Shown: piece by piece, positions 51,429-60,425 of the stretch
Layout: each line of letters begins with the position of its first letter
Numbering within the stretch: the stretch's first letter is position 1
Assembly: GCF_003325455.1 (NCBI RefSeq)
Contig: NZ_CP025198.1
Coordinates: forward strand, 2,728,001-2,792,000
DNA length: 64,000 bases
Direction of reading: 5' to 3'
DNA from: Acidipropionibacterium virtanenii
Lineage (GTDB): Bacteria; Actinomycetota; Actinomycetes; Propionibacteriales; Propionibacteriaceae
Made by a program: the position numbers and the translations under genes
The notes under the pieces: model-generated
The model's database searches: none
Told to the model about the DNA's origin: nothing
What the model saw: only the letters and a program-made list of their open reading frames with translations

Positions 51429-53599
51429 CTTCATTCCTGAGGCTCATCCAGTTCGAGTTCCGCCGATTCAAAGGCAAGTCGAAACTGGCGCTCATCTTCA
51501 TTCTCGTCATCCCGCTGCTCTACGGCGGGGTCTACCTGCATGCCAACTGGGACCTGTACAACAACACCGACCAGGTGAAGATCGCCGTGGTGAACCACGA
51601 CAGGCCGGCCTCCTACGCCGGAGCCACCGTCGACGGCGGGGCGGCATTCGAGCAGGCCCTGAAGAAGCAGGGCACCTTCGACTGGCAGTTCCTGGGCACC
51701 GACGACGACAAGGCTGATGAGGGGCTGCGCAAGGGCGACTACTACATGGTCATCGAGGTGCCCTCGAATTTCTCGAAGAACATCGTCAGCGCCGGCAACT
51801 TCAAACCGGCGCGGGCCAGCCTGCGGCTGCACCGCGACGACGCCAACGGGTTCATCATCGGCCTGCTCACCTCCCAGGTGGACAACGCCGTCGGCAAGAC
51901 CCTGGACGCCACCGTCTCCCAGACCTACTTCGACGCCCTCTTCGTCAACCTCGGCACCATCAAGTCGAGCCTGGGGACGGCCTCCTCCGGCGCCAAGACC
52001 CTCGACACGAACCTGGCCACCGCCACCAAGGGCGTCAAGACGATGAACAACTCGGTGCTCGGAGCCACCAAGAGCCTGTCGGGGCTGTCCACCGCCACCA
52101 CCAAGAACGCCGACGCCCTGGCCAACATCGACGCCGCCTCGACGAAACTCTCGACCGCGATGACCCAGGCCAAGGGCGGCGTCAACACCATCTCCTCGGG
52201 CGCCGGCGATCTCACCGGCGACGCGAAGAAGATGACGTCGTCGACCGCCGCGCTGGCCGACAAGGCCGCCAAGGACTACCCGACCATCAAGGCCAAGGCC
52301 GCCAACCTCGTCACCGCTACCGGGAGGATGCAGAACTCCGGGACGATCCAGACCCAGACCGACATCAACGCCTCGCTCACCTCCCTGGCGTCCCTGGAGG
52401 CCTCCCATCCCGACCTGGCCAAGGACTCCGACTACGTCGCACTGCGCAAGCAGCTCAACGCCGCAGCCACCGCCAACACGACGGTGACCGCCAACGTCAA
52501 CACCGTCGTCAACGCCTCCGCGGGGCTCAACCTCCAGCTCAACCAGTCCGACCTCGACACGCTGGCCGCCGACGCGAAGAAGGACGCCACCAACCTCAAC
52601 GCCGACGCCGACAAGGTGAACAAGGGCGTCCAGCAGCTCAACAGCGCGATGAAGACGGCCGACGACGGCGTCCAGAACATCGACAAGGGGGTCAAACAGG
52701 CCACCAGCGCCGGACGCGACCTGCTGGCCGTCGCCCCCAAGGCCATCGACGGCGTCATGCAGCTGTCCAACGCGCTGGGGAGCCTCAACACCGCCATGCC
52801 GCAGCTGTCCAATGGCATGCACACCCTGGCGACCGGCCTGGACAAGGGCAACAAGCAGATCCCCGACCTGTCCGACAGACAGCGCACCAACCTGGCCGAC
52901 GTCATGAGCTCGCCGGTCGACATCACCCAGACCGTCGACCACTCCGCGAAGTACTACGGACGCGGGCTGGCGCCGATGTTCCTGTCCATCGCGATGTGGA
53001 TCGCCTGCATCTCGACCTTCCTGGTGGTGCGCACCGCCTCGGGGCGGTCACTGACCGGGCGGGCGAACTCGCTGAAGATCGCGATGATGGGATTCGGGCC
53101 GCTGGCCACCATCGGCCTGGCGGGCTCCTTCCTCATGGTCGCCGGGGTGTGGCTGCTGCTCGGCCTGGACCCCGTCCATCCCTGGCTGTTCATCGGCTTC
53201 GTCACCGTGACGTCCCTGGCGTGGATGGCGCTGGCGTACTGGATACGGCTGATCCTGGGATCCCCGCAGACGGCGGTCTTCCTCATTCTGCTGGTGCTCC
53301 AGTTACCGACCTGCGGCGGCACCTTCCCGGTGACGATGCTGCCGCCCTTCTACCAGAAGCTGTCGGTCATCATGCCGATGAAGTACTCCGTCGACACCTT
53401 CCGGGCGCTCATCTCGGGCGGTCAGATGTCGACGGTGGGGCTCGGGTTCGGCGTGCAGGCCGGGATCCTGGCCACCTCGATCGGGTTGATCGTCTGGCTG
53501 ATCCGGCGGCACAAGATCTTCCGGATGCGTGACCTGCACCCGCCGATGGTGACCTCGACGACCACCGCCGACTACGCCTTCTCGGTGCGGCCGCGCTGA
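51425..53599 (+). CDS. YhgE/Pip domain membrane transporter
   Basis: 724 residues. An N-terminal membrane helix (LALIFILVIPLLYGGVYLHANWD) is followed by the Pip segment VKIAVVNHDRPASYAG and a long extracellular region rich in Ala/Thr/Asp heptads (residues about 190-490, coiled-coil-like). Five C-terminal membrane helices end the protein. This layout matches YhgE/Pip and ABC-2-type exporters, including phage infection protein homologues. The ATG overlaps the ATPase stop by ATGA. Substrate unknown; the TetR neighbour suggests a toxic or signalling compound. Confidence 0.88.
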   Translation: MTSFLRLIQFEFRRFKGKSKLALIFILVIPLLYGGVYLHANWDLYNNTDQVKIAVVNHDRPASYAGATVDGGAAFEQALKKQGTFDWQFLGTDDDKADEGLRKGDYYMVIEVPSNFSKNIVSAGNFKPARASLRLHRDDANGFIIGLLTSQVDNAVGKTLDATVSQTYFDALFVNLGTIKSSLGTASSGAKTLDTNLATATKGVKTMNNSVLGATKSLSGLSTATTKNADALANIDAASTKLSTAMTQAKGGVNTISSGAGDLTGDAKKMTSSTAALADKAAKDYPTIKAKAANLVTATGRMQNSGTIQTQTDINASLTSLASLEASHPDLAKDSDYVALRKQLNAAATANTTVTANVNTVVNASAGLNLQLNQSDLDTLAADAKKDATNLNADADKVNKGVQQLNSAMKTADDGVQNIDKGVKQATSAGRDLLAVAPKAIDGVMQLSNALGSLNTAMPQLSNGMHTLATGLDKGNKQIPDLSDRQRTNLADVMSSPVDITQTVDHSAKYYGRGLAPMFLSIAMWIACISTFLVVRTASGRSLTGRANSLKIAMMGFGPLATIGLAGSFLMVAGVWLLLGLDPVHPWLFIGFVTVTSLAWMALAYWIRLILGSPQTAVFLILLVLQLPTCGGTFPVTMLPPFYQKLSVIMPMKYSVDTFRALISGGQMSTVGLGFGVQAGILATSIGLIVWLIRRHKIFRMRDLHPPMVTSTTTADYAFSVRPR

Positions 53600-53690
53600 G
53601 CCGGGCGGCCGGGCCTGATGACCGTCGGGGCCGGGGACGGGGGAACGTGTCTGCGGCTCCGGCGGCCGTCGCACCCGGCCGACCGGCATG

Positions 53691-53728
53691 CCGGTGCCCG
53701 GCCTCCTCGAGGGGGGACCGGGCACCGG
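53691..53728 (+). terminator. Terminator after the YhgE/Pip gene
   Basis: Arms CCGGTGCCCGG (53691-53701) and CCGGGCACCGG (53718-53728) pair, with extra pairing in the intervening CCTCC/GGGGG stretch, and T-rich sequence follows. It lies between the convergent YhgE and Hsp20 genes. Confidence 0.7.
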
Positions 53729-53783
53729 ATCGTTCTGTTGTGCGATTCAGTTGTGATGTTCAGGTTCGGATGGGCCCATGGGC

Positions 53784-54284
53784 TCAGTCGGCGGCCTTCG
53801 CGTCAGTGCTCGTCTCGGCCTTCTGCTCCGAGGCGTCGGACTCGTCGGTGCCGACGGTCACGGCGCGGTGCTGGCCCTGGGTCACCTGGATCTTCTGCGG
53901 CTTGGCCTCCTCGGCCACCGGAATGGTGAGGACGAGCTCGCCGTCGGTGTAGTCGGCGGTGATCCTCGAGGCGTCGAGGCTGGAGTCCAGGCTCAACTGG
54001 CGGGCGAAGGAGCCGTAGCTGCGCTCGCGGGACACCCAGCCGGAGTGCTCGTCGTGCTTGACGTCGTTGGCCTTGCGCTCGGCGCGCACGGTGAGGACGT
54101 TGTCGTGGACGTCGATGTCGATGCTGCTGGGATCGACACCCGGCAGATCCATCCTGGCCACGAAGTCGTCGCCGTCGCGGTAGAGATCCATGGGCATCAG
54201 ACGCGAGTCACCAGAAGCCATCTGAGCGAACTGGTCGAAGAAGCGATCCAGACCACGGAACGGGTTGTACTCAACAAGAGCCAT
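53784..54284 (-). CDS. Hsp20/alpha-crystallin small heat shock protein
   Basis: 166 residues. NPFRGLDRFFDQFAQM is the N-terminal region, the alpha-crystallin domain spans about 38-125 (FVARMDLPGVDPSSIDIDVHDNVLTVRAER, DGELVLTIPVAEEAKPQKIQV), and the tail is acidic and Ala/Asp-rich. It holds unfolding proteins. A HAIR-like inverted repeat, CTTGAGC-N7-ACTCAAC (54439-54459), lies upstream, which ties it to HspR control as for dnaK and clpB in actinobacteria. It is monocistronic. Confidence 0.95.
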   Translation of the reverse strand: MALVEYNPFRGLDRFFDQFAQMASGDSRLMPMDLYRDGDDFVARMDLPGVDPSSIDIDVHDNVLTVRAERKANDVKHDEHSGWVSRERSYGSFARQLSLDSSLDASRITADYTDGELVLTIPVAEEAKPQKIQVTQGQHRAVTVGTDESDASEQKAETSTDAKAAD

Positions 54285-54438
54285 CGTTGTTCCCCCTTCT
54301 CAGGCAGGCACCCGGAGTCTCCGGGTCACCACGAATGTTGACTTGTCGCAGCGATCGGGGCTCGGGAGGTTGCCCTCCCGGCGGCCCCTCTCGCCGTCAC
54401 ATACAGCACAACCACGTAGCCGGGGTGGTTATTCCAGA

Positions 54439-54459
54439 CTTGAGCGAGAAAGACTCAAC
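54439..54459 (-). promoter_or_regulatory. HAIR-like operator (HspR site) upstream of hsp20
   Basis: CTTGAGC-N7-ACTCAAC differs from the HspR consensus CTTGAGT-N7-ACTCAAG only at its inner C and outer C. On the minus strand it includes TTGAGT, which could serve as the -35 box, so a bound HspR would block the promoter. Confidence 0.75.
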
Positions 54460-54503
54460 TTTTTTCGATCCACGCCCTCAACTTGACTGGACCTCGCTCA
54501 TAC

Positions 54504-54589
54504 CCCGTCCCACCGAGTCCCGGACCTCGCAGGTCACAAGGCCACGATGGGCCGGGAGATGAGGCCCGTCCCACCGTGTCCCGGACCTC
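54504..54589. repeat. Direct repeat of 25 bp
   Basis: CCCGTCCCACCG, then a variable base, then GTCCCGGACCTC occurs at 54504-54528 and 54565-54589 with one difference. It lies between the hsp20 promoter and hairpin B3. No role is evident. Confidence 0.75.
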
Positions 54590-54611
54590 ACCCGCCCGCC
54601 CCGGCGGGGGA

Positions 54612-54653
54612 TGTGTAGGAAGTGTGGGCGTCATTTCCCACACGTCCTACACA
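54612..54653. repeat. Hairpin repeat family B, copy 3
   Basis: TGTGTAGGA-A-GTGTGGG pairs with CCCACAC-G-TCCTACACA around CGTCATTT. Same core and loop as copies 4 and 5. It lies upstream of hsp20 and downstream of the nuclease pseudogene. Confidence 0.85.
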
Positions 54654-54701
54654 CTCTCGGCAGTACTCCCGGTGATGTGAGCTCTCCGGTGGAGACGCAG
54701 G

Positions 54702-55338
54702 TCATCGTGGCACCGGACAGGACGGACAGAGCTGCATCTGGCCATCCCAGCCGCGGACCTGGAGCACCCAGGCGACCATGGCGGCCACCTCGCACGGCCT
54801 CACCGTGACATCGGCCCAGCCGAATCGCATGCTCTCGATACCTCGCAGAAGCAGTTCGGAGTCCCGCCAGGTGTCGTGATTCTCGCCCTCGCCGAAGTGG
54901 CCCACCAGCCCGTCGAGTTCCATTACCAGCTTGTACTGCTCGTAGATGACGTCGGTGAACTTGTGGGCCACCACTGACTTCTGCCGCACCCCCCGCGGCA
55001 GCCCGTGCGCCTTCTCCACGTCACGCAGGTATCGCACCTCCATCGAACTCTGCGCCCCGATCGACACCGCATCGATGCCCTCGAGGATGAGCCTCCGGTT
55101 CGGCAGGGTGGGTGCCCGGACGATCGCTGCTCGTAGCCGGTCGGGAGTCGTGCGGTAGTCACTGAGCGCCTTCGCCAGCCACCCGTTGATGTTGTCGGCC
55201 CCACCGGCCGCTGTGGACCATCCCGCGCACCCCGTCGCGGGTCATCCCGCCCTCCAGGGCCTGGAGCATCGTCACCACGTCGCACTGCTCCCCCGCGAAG
55301 ATCAGCAGTGACCGGGGAGGTACCGTTCTGGCTTTCAT
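54702..55338 (-). pseudogene. DUF559-type nuclease gene with large internal deletion and frameshift
   Basis: The start (ATG 55338, MKARTVPPRSLLIFAGEQCD, then TRDGVRGMVHSGRW) is the N-terminal helix-turn-helix part. At about 55200 the frame changes, and the sequence resumes with LAKALSDYRTTPDRLRAAI and then EVRYLRDVEKAHGLPRGVRQ and KLVMELDGLVGHFG, the C-terminal nuclease-like part. The middle of the protein, probably over 100 residues, is missing. The C-terminal half keeps the E...D pattern, but no full protein can be made. It is a distant relative of the intact gene at 25004. Flanked by hairpins B3 and B4. Confidence 0.75.
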
Positions 55339-55389
55339 GCCGGAGAGCCTGACCTCCGACACCCTCCGGTGGCCAGAGTCTGTCGGAGA

Positions 55390-55452
55390 CGGGCAACACC
55401 CGACCCGGAACGGGCAACACTTTCGGGATCCGGGCAACACCTGGGACAACAC
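55390..55452. repeat. Short iterated repeat CGGGCAACAC
   Basis: CGGGCAACAC occurs at 55390, 55411 and 55431, with a variant at 55443, in the region upstream of the nuclease pseudogene. Spacing is 21, 20 and 12 bp. It could be a regulator-binding array of the dead gene. Confidence 0.7.
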
Positions 55453-55510
55453 CCTGTCTCTGGGCTGTCAGTCTCTTGTGCAAGCCACGTCTTCTGGGAC
55501 GACCCCCCAC

Positions 55511-55560
55511 AGAGCGTGTAGGAGATGTGGGCGTCATTTCCCACACGTCCTACACGCTCT
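55511..55560. repeat. Hairpin repeat family B, copy 4
   Basis: AGAGCGTGTAGGA and TGTGGG pair with CCCACA and TCCTACACGCTCT around CGTCATTT. Near-identical in core to B3 and B5, with longer arms like B2. It lies just past the GH4 stop on the minus strand. Confidence 0.85.
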
Positions 55561-55626
55561 CAGAGGTCCCCGTCCTCGACCGCCGGCAGCCGCGGCGCCG
55601 AAGCGCTACGCCCGTGACCCGGACCG

Positions 55627-56976
55627 CTACCGGCCGGAGAACACCGCCTCCACCTCGGGGACGGCGGCCCGGTAGCCGGCCAGCAGCTTCTTCGCGGAGG
55701 TCACGGAGTCGACCAGCGGGTGGATCGCCAGAGCCCGGATCGCCTCGGCCTCCGAACCGCTCTCGGCCGCGGAGATGATCCCCATCTCGCACTCCTTGAC
55801 GGTGGCGGCCAGCCCGAGCATGTGGCCGGTGAGCTGCTCGGGTTCCAGCGCCACCGGCCCGGAGCCGTCGACCACGCAGGGCACCTCGACCACCGCGTCG
55901 GCGGGGAGCCCGGCCAGTGCCGAACCGTTGCGCACGTTGAGGATGATCGAGGCCCGCTCGCCGGCGCTGATGGCCCTCATGATCGCCACCGCAACGCCCT
56001 CGTAGCCGCCGGCGGCCATATCCGCCTCGTCGCGCTCCTCCCCCTCGGCCCGAGCCTCGGCCATGTAGCTCGCGTCGCGTCCGTGATGAGCCTCGACCCA
56101 CACCCGGTAGGGATCATCTGAAGCTGCCGCGTCGCGGTAGAACTGGGCCTGAGTACGCCGCAGATACTCTCCCCTGGTCTCCGCGGCCCCCCGGATCGCG
56201 GCCACGGCGTCACGGTTGAAGTAGTAGTAGTAGAGGTACTCGTTGGGGATCGCACCGAGCATCCCGAGCCACTCGGGCCCGAAGAGACGGCCCTCCTCAG
56301 TGCCCTTCAGAAGGTCCGGCCGGGCCAGCAGATCTGGCAGCACGTCGCGGCTCTGGACGGTCAACGACTGCAGCCAGCCCAGATGGTTGAGCCCCGAGTA
56401 GCCGAAGCGGGTGGCGGCCGGATCCAGGCCCAGCGCCTGGGCGGCACGGCGCCCCAGGCCGATGGGGGAATCGCAGATCCCGATCACCCGGGGCCCCAGC
56501 ACCTGCTGCATCGCCTGGGTGATCATGCCGGCCGGGTTGGTGAAGTTGATGACCCACGCACCCGGCGCCTCCTCGGCCACCACCCGGGCGATGCGCATCG
56601 CCTCGGGCAGGGTCCGCAGCCCGTAGATGAGTCCCCCGGCCCCGGTGGTCTCCTGGCCCAGCAGACCCATGTCCAGGGCGACCCGCTCGTCGCAGCAGCG
56701 CCCCTCCAGCCCGGAGACCCGGATCGCGGAGAAGACGAAATCGGCCCCCGCCACCGCCTCCGGCAGGGAGATCGTGGCGTGCAGGCTGGGAGCGCCGGGC
56801 CGCCCGGCCACCTGTCCGCGAAGCACCCGGACCATCGTGTCGAGGCGCTCGGAGCTGACATCATGGAGCCAGATCTCGTCGATGCGCGTGCCGTCCTCCG
56901 GGCCCATCTGGTCCAGGACGGCCCCGTGCACCAGCGGCACCCTGAACCCGCCGCCACCAAGGATCGCGAGCTTCAT
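55627..56976 (-). CDS. GH4 family glycosidase (6-phospho-beta-glucosidase type)
   Basis: 449 residues. LAILGGGGFRVPLV is the NAD-binding loop, and INFTNPAG and GICDSPIGL carry the metal/substrate residues of GH4, which cleaves glycosides by an NAD- and Mn-dependent redox route. LNHLGWLQSL and PNEYLYYYYFN follow. Family members use phosphorylated or plain sugars. The ATG overlaps the DeoR-type stop by ATGA, so the regulator is translated first. The adjacent PfkB kinase and importer suggest it acts on a phosphorylated sugar. Fine substrate choice is not visible. Confidence 0.88.
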   Translation of the reverse strand: MKLAILGGGGFRVPLVHGAVLDQMGPEDGTRIDEIWLHDVSSERLDTMVRVLRGQVAGRPGAPSLHATISLPEAVAGADFVFSAIRVSGLEGRCCDERVALDMGLLGQETTGAGGLIYGLRTLPEAMRIARVVAEEAPGAWVINFTNPAGMITQAMQQVLGPRVIGICDSPIGLGRRAAQALGLDPAATRFGYSGLNHLGWLQSLTVQSRDVLPDLLARPDLLKGTEEGRLFGPEWLGMLGAIPNEYLYYYYFNRDAVAAIRGAAETRGEYLRRTQAQFYRDAAASDDPYRVWVEAHHGRDASYMAEARAEGEERDEADMAAGGYEGVAVAIMRAISAGERASIILNVRNGSALAGLPADAVVEVPCVVDGSGPVALEPEQLTGHMLGLAATVKECEMGIISAAESGSEAEAIRALAIHPLVDSVTSAKKLLAGYRAAVPEVEAVFSGR

Positions 56977-57746
56977 GCGACCACCACCTCAACCTGTCTG
57001 TCCGCGAGCATCTCCAGGGCCTCCTGTCCGGTCCGATGGTCGGTGACCACGGCGTCGAACCCCTCGACGCCGGTCACCTCCAGGGCACCCGCCCCGGGAA
57101 ACTTGTCATGATCGGCCAGCAGCACGTGGCGCCCGGCGGCGCGCAGCATCGCGCGTTTCACCGGCACCTCCACCAGGCTGGTGTCCAGTACCTGGCCGCG
57201 CGCATTGACGCCGCTGGTCCCCAGGAAGGCGAGGTCCGCCGAGAGTTTCGACAGCACATCCTCGGCGATCACGCCGACCAGGCTGTGGTACGCCCGTCGC
57301 AGCACCCCGCCCACCAGGATCACCTCGGTGGCGGGATCGGGGCGCAGCTCGTCGAGCACCGTGAGGCTCGTCGTGACGACGGTCACCGCCCGGCCGCGCA
57401 GATGCCGGGCCAGCAGCCGGGTGGTGGTGCCGATGTCGATGATGACGACGTCGCCGTCGGCGACCATGGAGACCGCCCGCCTGGCGATGGCCTCCTTGGC
57501 GAGCCGGTTGTGCTCGGCCACCTCGACGAAGGGGGTGGCCTCGTCGGCATCGGTGCTGTCGGCGGAGCGCGCTCCCCCGCGCTCACGCACCACCTCGCCG
57601 CGGACCGCGAGATCGGCCAGGTCGCGTCGGATCGTCGAGGGACTGGCCCCGAGTCCTCGGGCGAGCTCGGCGACAGTGCAGATCTCATGACGGGCCAGCA
57701 TGGCCTGGATCTGACCCTGCCTGATGGCCTTCATGCCACGCACCAT
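56973..57746 (-). CDS. DeoR family transcriptional regulator
   Basis: 257 residues. The helix-turn-helix (ICTVAELARGLGASPSTIRRDLADLAVRGEVVRERGGA) is followed by the sugar-phosphate-binding fold, IDIGTTTRLLARHL, VILVGGVLRRAYHSLVG and DLAFLGTSGVN. It probably senses a sugar phosphate. ATG 57746 or 57734 could be the start. It is divergent from the PfkB gene; three 10-bp repeats at 57752-57781 and a TTGACT box (57788) lie between. It controls the GH4 gene and probably the importer. Confidence 0.88.
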   Translation of the reverse strand: MVRGMKAIRQGQIQAMLARHEICTVAELARGLGASPSTIRRDLADLAVRGEVVRERGGARSADSTDADEATPFVEVAEHNRLAKEAIARRAVSMVADGDVVIIDIGTTTRLLARHLRGRAVTVVTTSLTVLDELRPDPATEVILVGGVLRRAYHSLVGVIAEDVLSKLSADLAFLGTSGVNARGQVLDTSLVEVPVKRAMLRAAGRHVLLADHDKFPGAGALEVTGVEGFDAVVTDHRTGQEALEMLADRQVEVVVA

Positions 57747-57751
57747 AACAT

Positions 57752-57781
57752 GCAGAATTGCGCAGAATCGCGCATTTCTCC
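57752..57781. promoter_or_regulatory. Three 10-bp repeats, candidate DeoR-type operator
   Basis: GCAGAATTGC, GCAGAATCGC and a partial GCATTTCTCC follow each other without spacing. They overlap the upstream edge of the DeoR-type gene and could be its binding array, one helical turn per unit. Confidence 0.6.
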
Positions 57782-57867
57782 CATACGTTGACTACTCTTG
57801 ATCGCAGCGGCGTTCAGCCGGGCATCGCCGCCGGAGGTTCTCGCCACGGGTCCCAGGGAGGTCGGAC

Positions 57868-58965
57868 ATGACTCAGCAGGACGGCACTCCGTCGCCCCAC
57901 AGGCCTGCCGACGTCGTGCTGACCGGCACAGTGTTCTGGGACCTCGTGATGACCGGCCTGCCCAGGATCCCCGGCAACGGCGAGGAGATCCGGGTGCGGC
58001 GGATGGCCACGGCCCCCGGCGGTGTCGCGAACCTGGCGATCGCCTCCGCCCGGCTGGGGCTGCGCACCGCCCTGGTCACCGAGATGGGCCGCGACATGGC
58101 GGGCCGGTTCTGCTGGTCGACCCTGGAGCAGGAGGGCGTCGATCTGTCGGCCTCGCGGATCCACGAGGGATGGACGACGCCGGTCACGGTCTCCATGACC
58201 CACGACGGCGACCGCAGGATGGTCACCCATCAGACTCCTCCCCCGGCCGGGCCCTCGACGGACGACGGTCTGACCACGGTCCCCTCTCCCCGCGCCGCCC
58301 TCATCGACCTCGACCAGCTCCACGGTGCCGACCAGACCCGCAGCTCCGGCCGCCTCTCGGACTGGGTGCGGCACGCCCACGACGCGGGCACCGTCGTGCT
58401 GGCCGACATCGGCTTCGACGAGACCGGGCGCTGGGACCCTGCGGTCCTCGACGGTCTTCGGCACTGCGACCTCTTCACCCCGAACGCCACCGAGGCCACG
58501 GGATTCACCCGCACCGCCACCGCCCGCGACGCCGCGCGCGCCCTGGCGGCACGGGTGCCGCTCGTGGTGGTCACCGACGGCCTCGACGGCGCCTGGGCCG
58601 TCGACTCGGCGGCCGGCACCGAGATCCATGCCGCCGCCGTGCCGGTTCCTCCCGAGGAGGTGGTCGACGCCACCGGGGCGGGCGACGTCTTCGACGCCGC
58701 CCTGGTCTGGGGAACCCTCGCCGGCTGGCCGCTGGACCGCCGGCTCGACCTGGCCTGCCTGTGCTCCAGCCTGGCGGTGCGCGGACTCACCGGATCGATG
58801 GGAGCCCCCGGCTGGGCCGAGATCGGAGCCTGGTGGCGCGGCGTCGCCGGCTCCGCGGCCGATCCGGACCTCGCAGATCGATTCGCCTTCCTGGACGAGT
58901 GCGAGCTGGACGCCCCGCCCCGCCTGCCCGCCCCGACGTCCATCGGCTGGAACCTGCCCGCCTGA
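57868..58965 (+). CDS. PfkB family carbohydrate kinase
   Basis: 365 residues. VVLTGTVFWDLVMTGLP and PGGVANLAIASARLG (first signature) and the second signature DATGAGDVFDAAL (D267 to the catalytic D273) are intact. It phosphorylates a sugar or nucleoside with ATP. It is divergent from the DeoR-type gene and 64 bp upstream of the binding-protein gene, so it probably phosphorylates the imported sugar before or after GH4 action. The C-terminal 70 residues are outside the usual fold and of unknown role. Confidence 0.88.
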   Translation: MTQQDGTPSPHRPADVVLTGTVFWDLVMTGLPRIPGNGEEIRVRRMATAPGGVANLAIASARLGLRTALVTEMGRDMAGRFCWSTLEQEGVDLSASRIHEGWTTPVTVSMTHDGDRRMVTHQTPPPAGPSTDDGLTTVPSPRAALIDLDQLHGADQTRSSGRLSDWVRHAHDAGTVVLADIGFDETGRWDPAVLDGLRHCDLFTPNATEATGFTRTATARDAARALAARVPLVVVTDGLDGAWAVDSAAGTEIHAAAVPVPPEEVVDATGAGDVFDAALVWGTLAGWPLDRRLDLACLCSSLAVRGLTGSMGAPGWAEIGAWWRGVAGSAADPDLADRFAFLDECELDAPPRLPAPTSIGWNLPA

Positions 58966-59029
58966 ACCCCTGCCCACCAGACACCCACCGGACCCGTACC
59001 CACAAGCCCATGCTCACGAGGAGAACGCG

Positions 59030-60380
59030 ATGAAGCGCCGAGATTTCCTGACCATGTCCGCCGGACTCGCCCTGCTGGCCGGCTGCGCCCCCGGATCGGG
59101 CCAGTCCACGTCGACCGGCTCCGCCACCGCCCCGAGTGCCGTATCGATCGATCCGGCGAAGATCGGCAAGGCCACGCTGACGGTGTGGGACCAGGAGGTT
59201 CGCGGAGGCGGCAACTCCGAGCTGACCAAGCTCATCGCGAGCTTCCAGAAGGCCTACCCGGACATCACCATCAAGCGCGTCTCCCGGTCTTTCGACGATC
59301 TCACGAAGACATTGCGCCTGGCCCTGTCGGGAAATGATGCCCCCGACGTCATCCAGGCCAACAACACGCGGTCCCAGATGGGCGAGTTCGTCAAGGCGAA
59401 ATACATCATCCCGCTGGACTCCTACGCCACCGCGTACAAGTGGAACGACCGCTACTCCGAGTCGCTGCGCGCCACCGCCTCCTACTCCGCCGACGCGAAG
59501 ACCTTCGGCTCGGGCACCCTCTACGGCCTGCCCCAGATGGGCGAGGTGGTGGCGATCTACACCAACAAGTCCAAGCTCTCCTCGCTCGGCATCAAGAGCC
59601 CCTCGACCTGGGAGGAGTTCGAGGCCGCCCTCGCCAGGGCCAAGAGCTCCGGCGAGGTGCCGCTGGCCTTCGGCAATCTCGACAAGTGGCCCGCCATCCA
59701 CATCCTGGGCGTCCTCCAGGGCCAGTACGAGCAGCCCGCCGCCGCCCGCAAACTCGGCTACGGCGACGCGGGTGCCAGCTGGACGAGCGAGGGCAACAGG
59801 AAGGCCCTGACGAAATTCCAGGAATAGGGTGACCAAGGGGTATTTCACCCCCGGTTTCAACGGCCTGGGATACGACCCGGCCTGGCAGCAGTTCAGCAAG
59901 GGCAAGGGGGTCTTCCTCATCGCCGGAACGTGGCTCGCCGCCGACCTGACCACCGCCATGAAGGACAACGTCGGATTCATCCTGCCGCCACCGGCCAAGG
60001 CAGGGGGCGTCTCCTACACCACGGGCGCGACGAGCCTCCCCTTCGCCATCACCGGCAAGTGCAAGAACCCGGATGCCGCCGCCGCATTCATCAACCACAT
60101 CACCAGCTCCGAGGCCATGAAGGTCATCGCCGAGACCGGGAACCTGCCCGTCGTCGAGTCCGACAAGCAGAAGGCCCCGGACGCGCTCAGCAAGCAGCTC
60201 TTCGACGCCTTCGGAACCACTACGAAGAACGACGCCCTGCTGCCCTATCTCGACTGGGCGACCCCGACGATGAGCGACACCCTGGGAGCGGCCCTCCAGG
60301 ACCTGCTGGCCAAGCGCGCCTCCGTCGACCAGACGGCTCAGACGATCCAGAAGGACTACGGCGACTTCACATCGAAGTGA
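59030..60380 (+). pseudogene. Sugar ABC substrate-binding lipoprotein with a one-base insertion
   Basis: ATG 59030 (GAGGAGA six bases ahead) opens a lipoprotein signal with an RRDFL start and LLAGCAPG lipobox. The binding fold runs to ALTKFQE, then an extra A at 59826 turns the expected TGG GTG into TAG and shifts the frame. The sequence goes on in the next frame (VTKGYFTPGFNGLGYDP to KDYGDFTSK) to 60380. Repaired, it would be about 449 residues. A GTG-type restart near 59829 is possible but would yield only the second half. Confidence 0.8.
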
Positions 60381-60425
60381 GCCCCGGCGACGAGATGGTG
60401 AGCAGATGATCAGAGTGGGGACACG

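Noticed and set aside
51431-52942. A 503-codon minus-strand frame
   Set aside because: It is antisense to the YhgE/Pip gene and has the Val/Gly/Asp-rich composition of a shadow frame.
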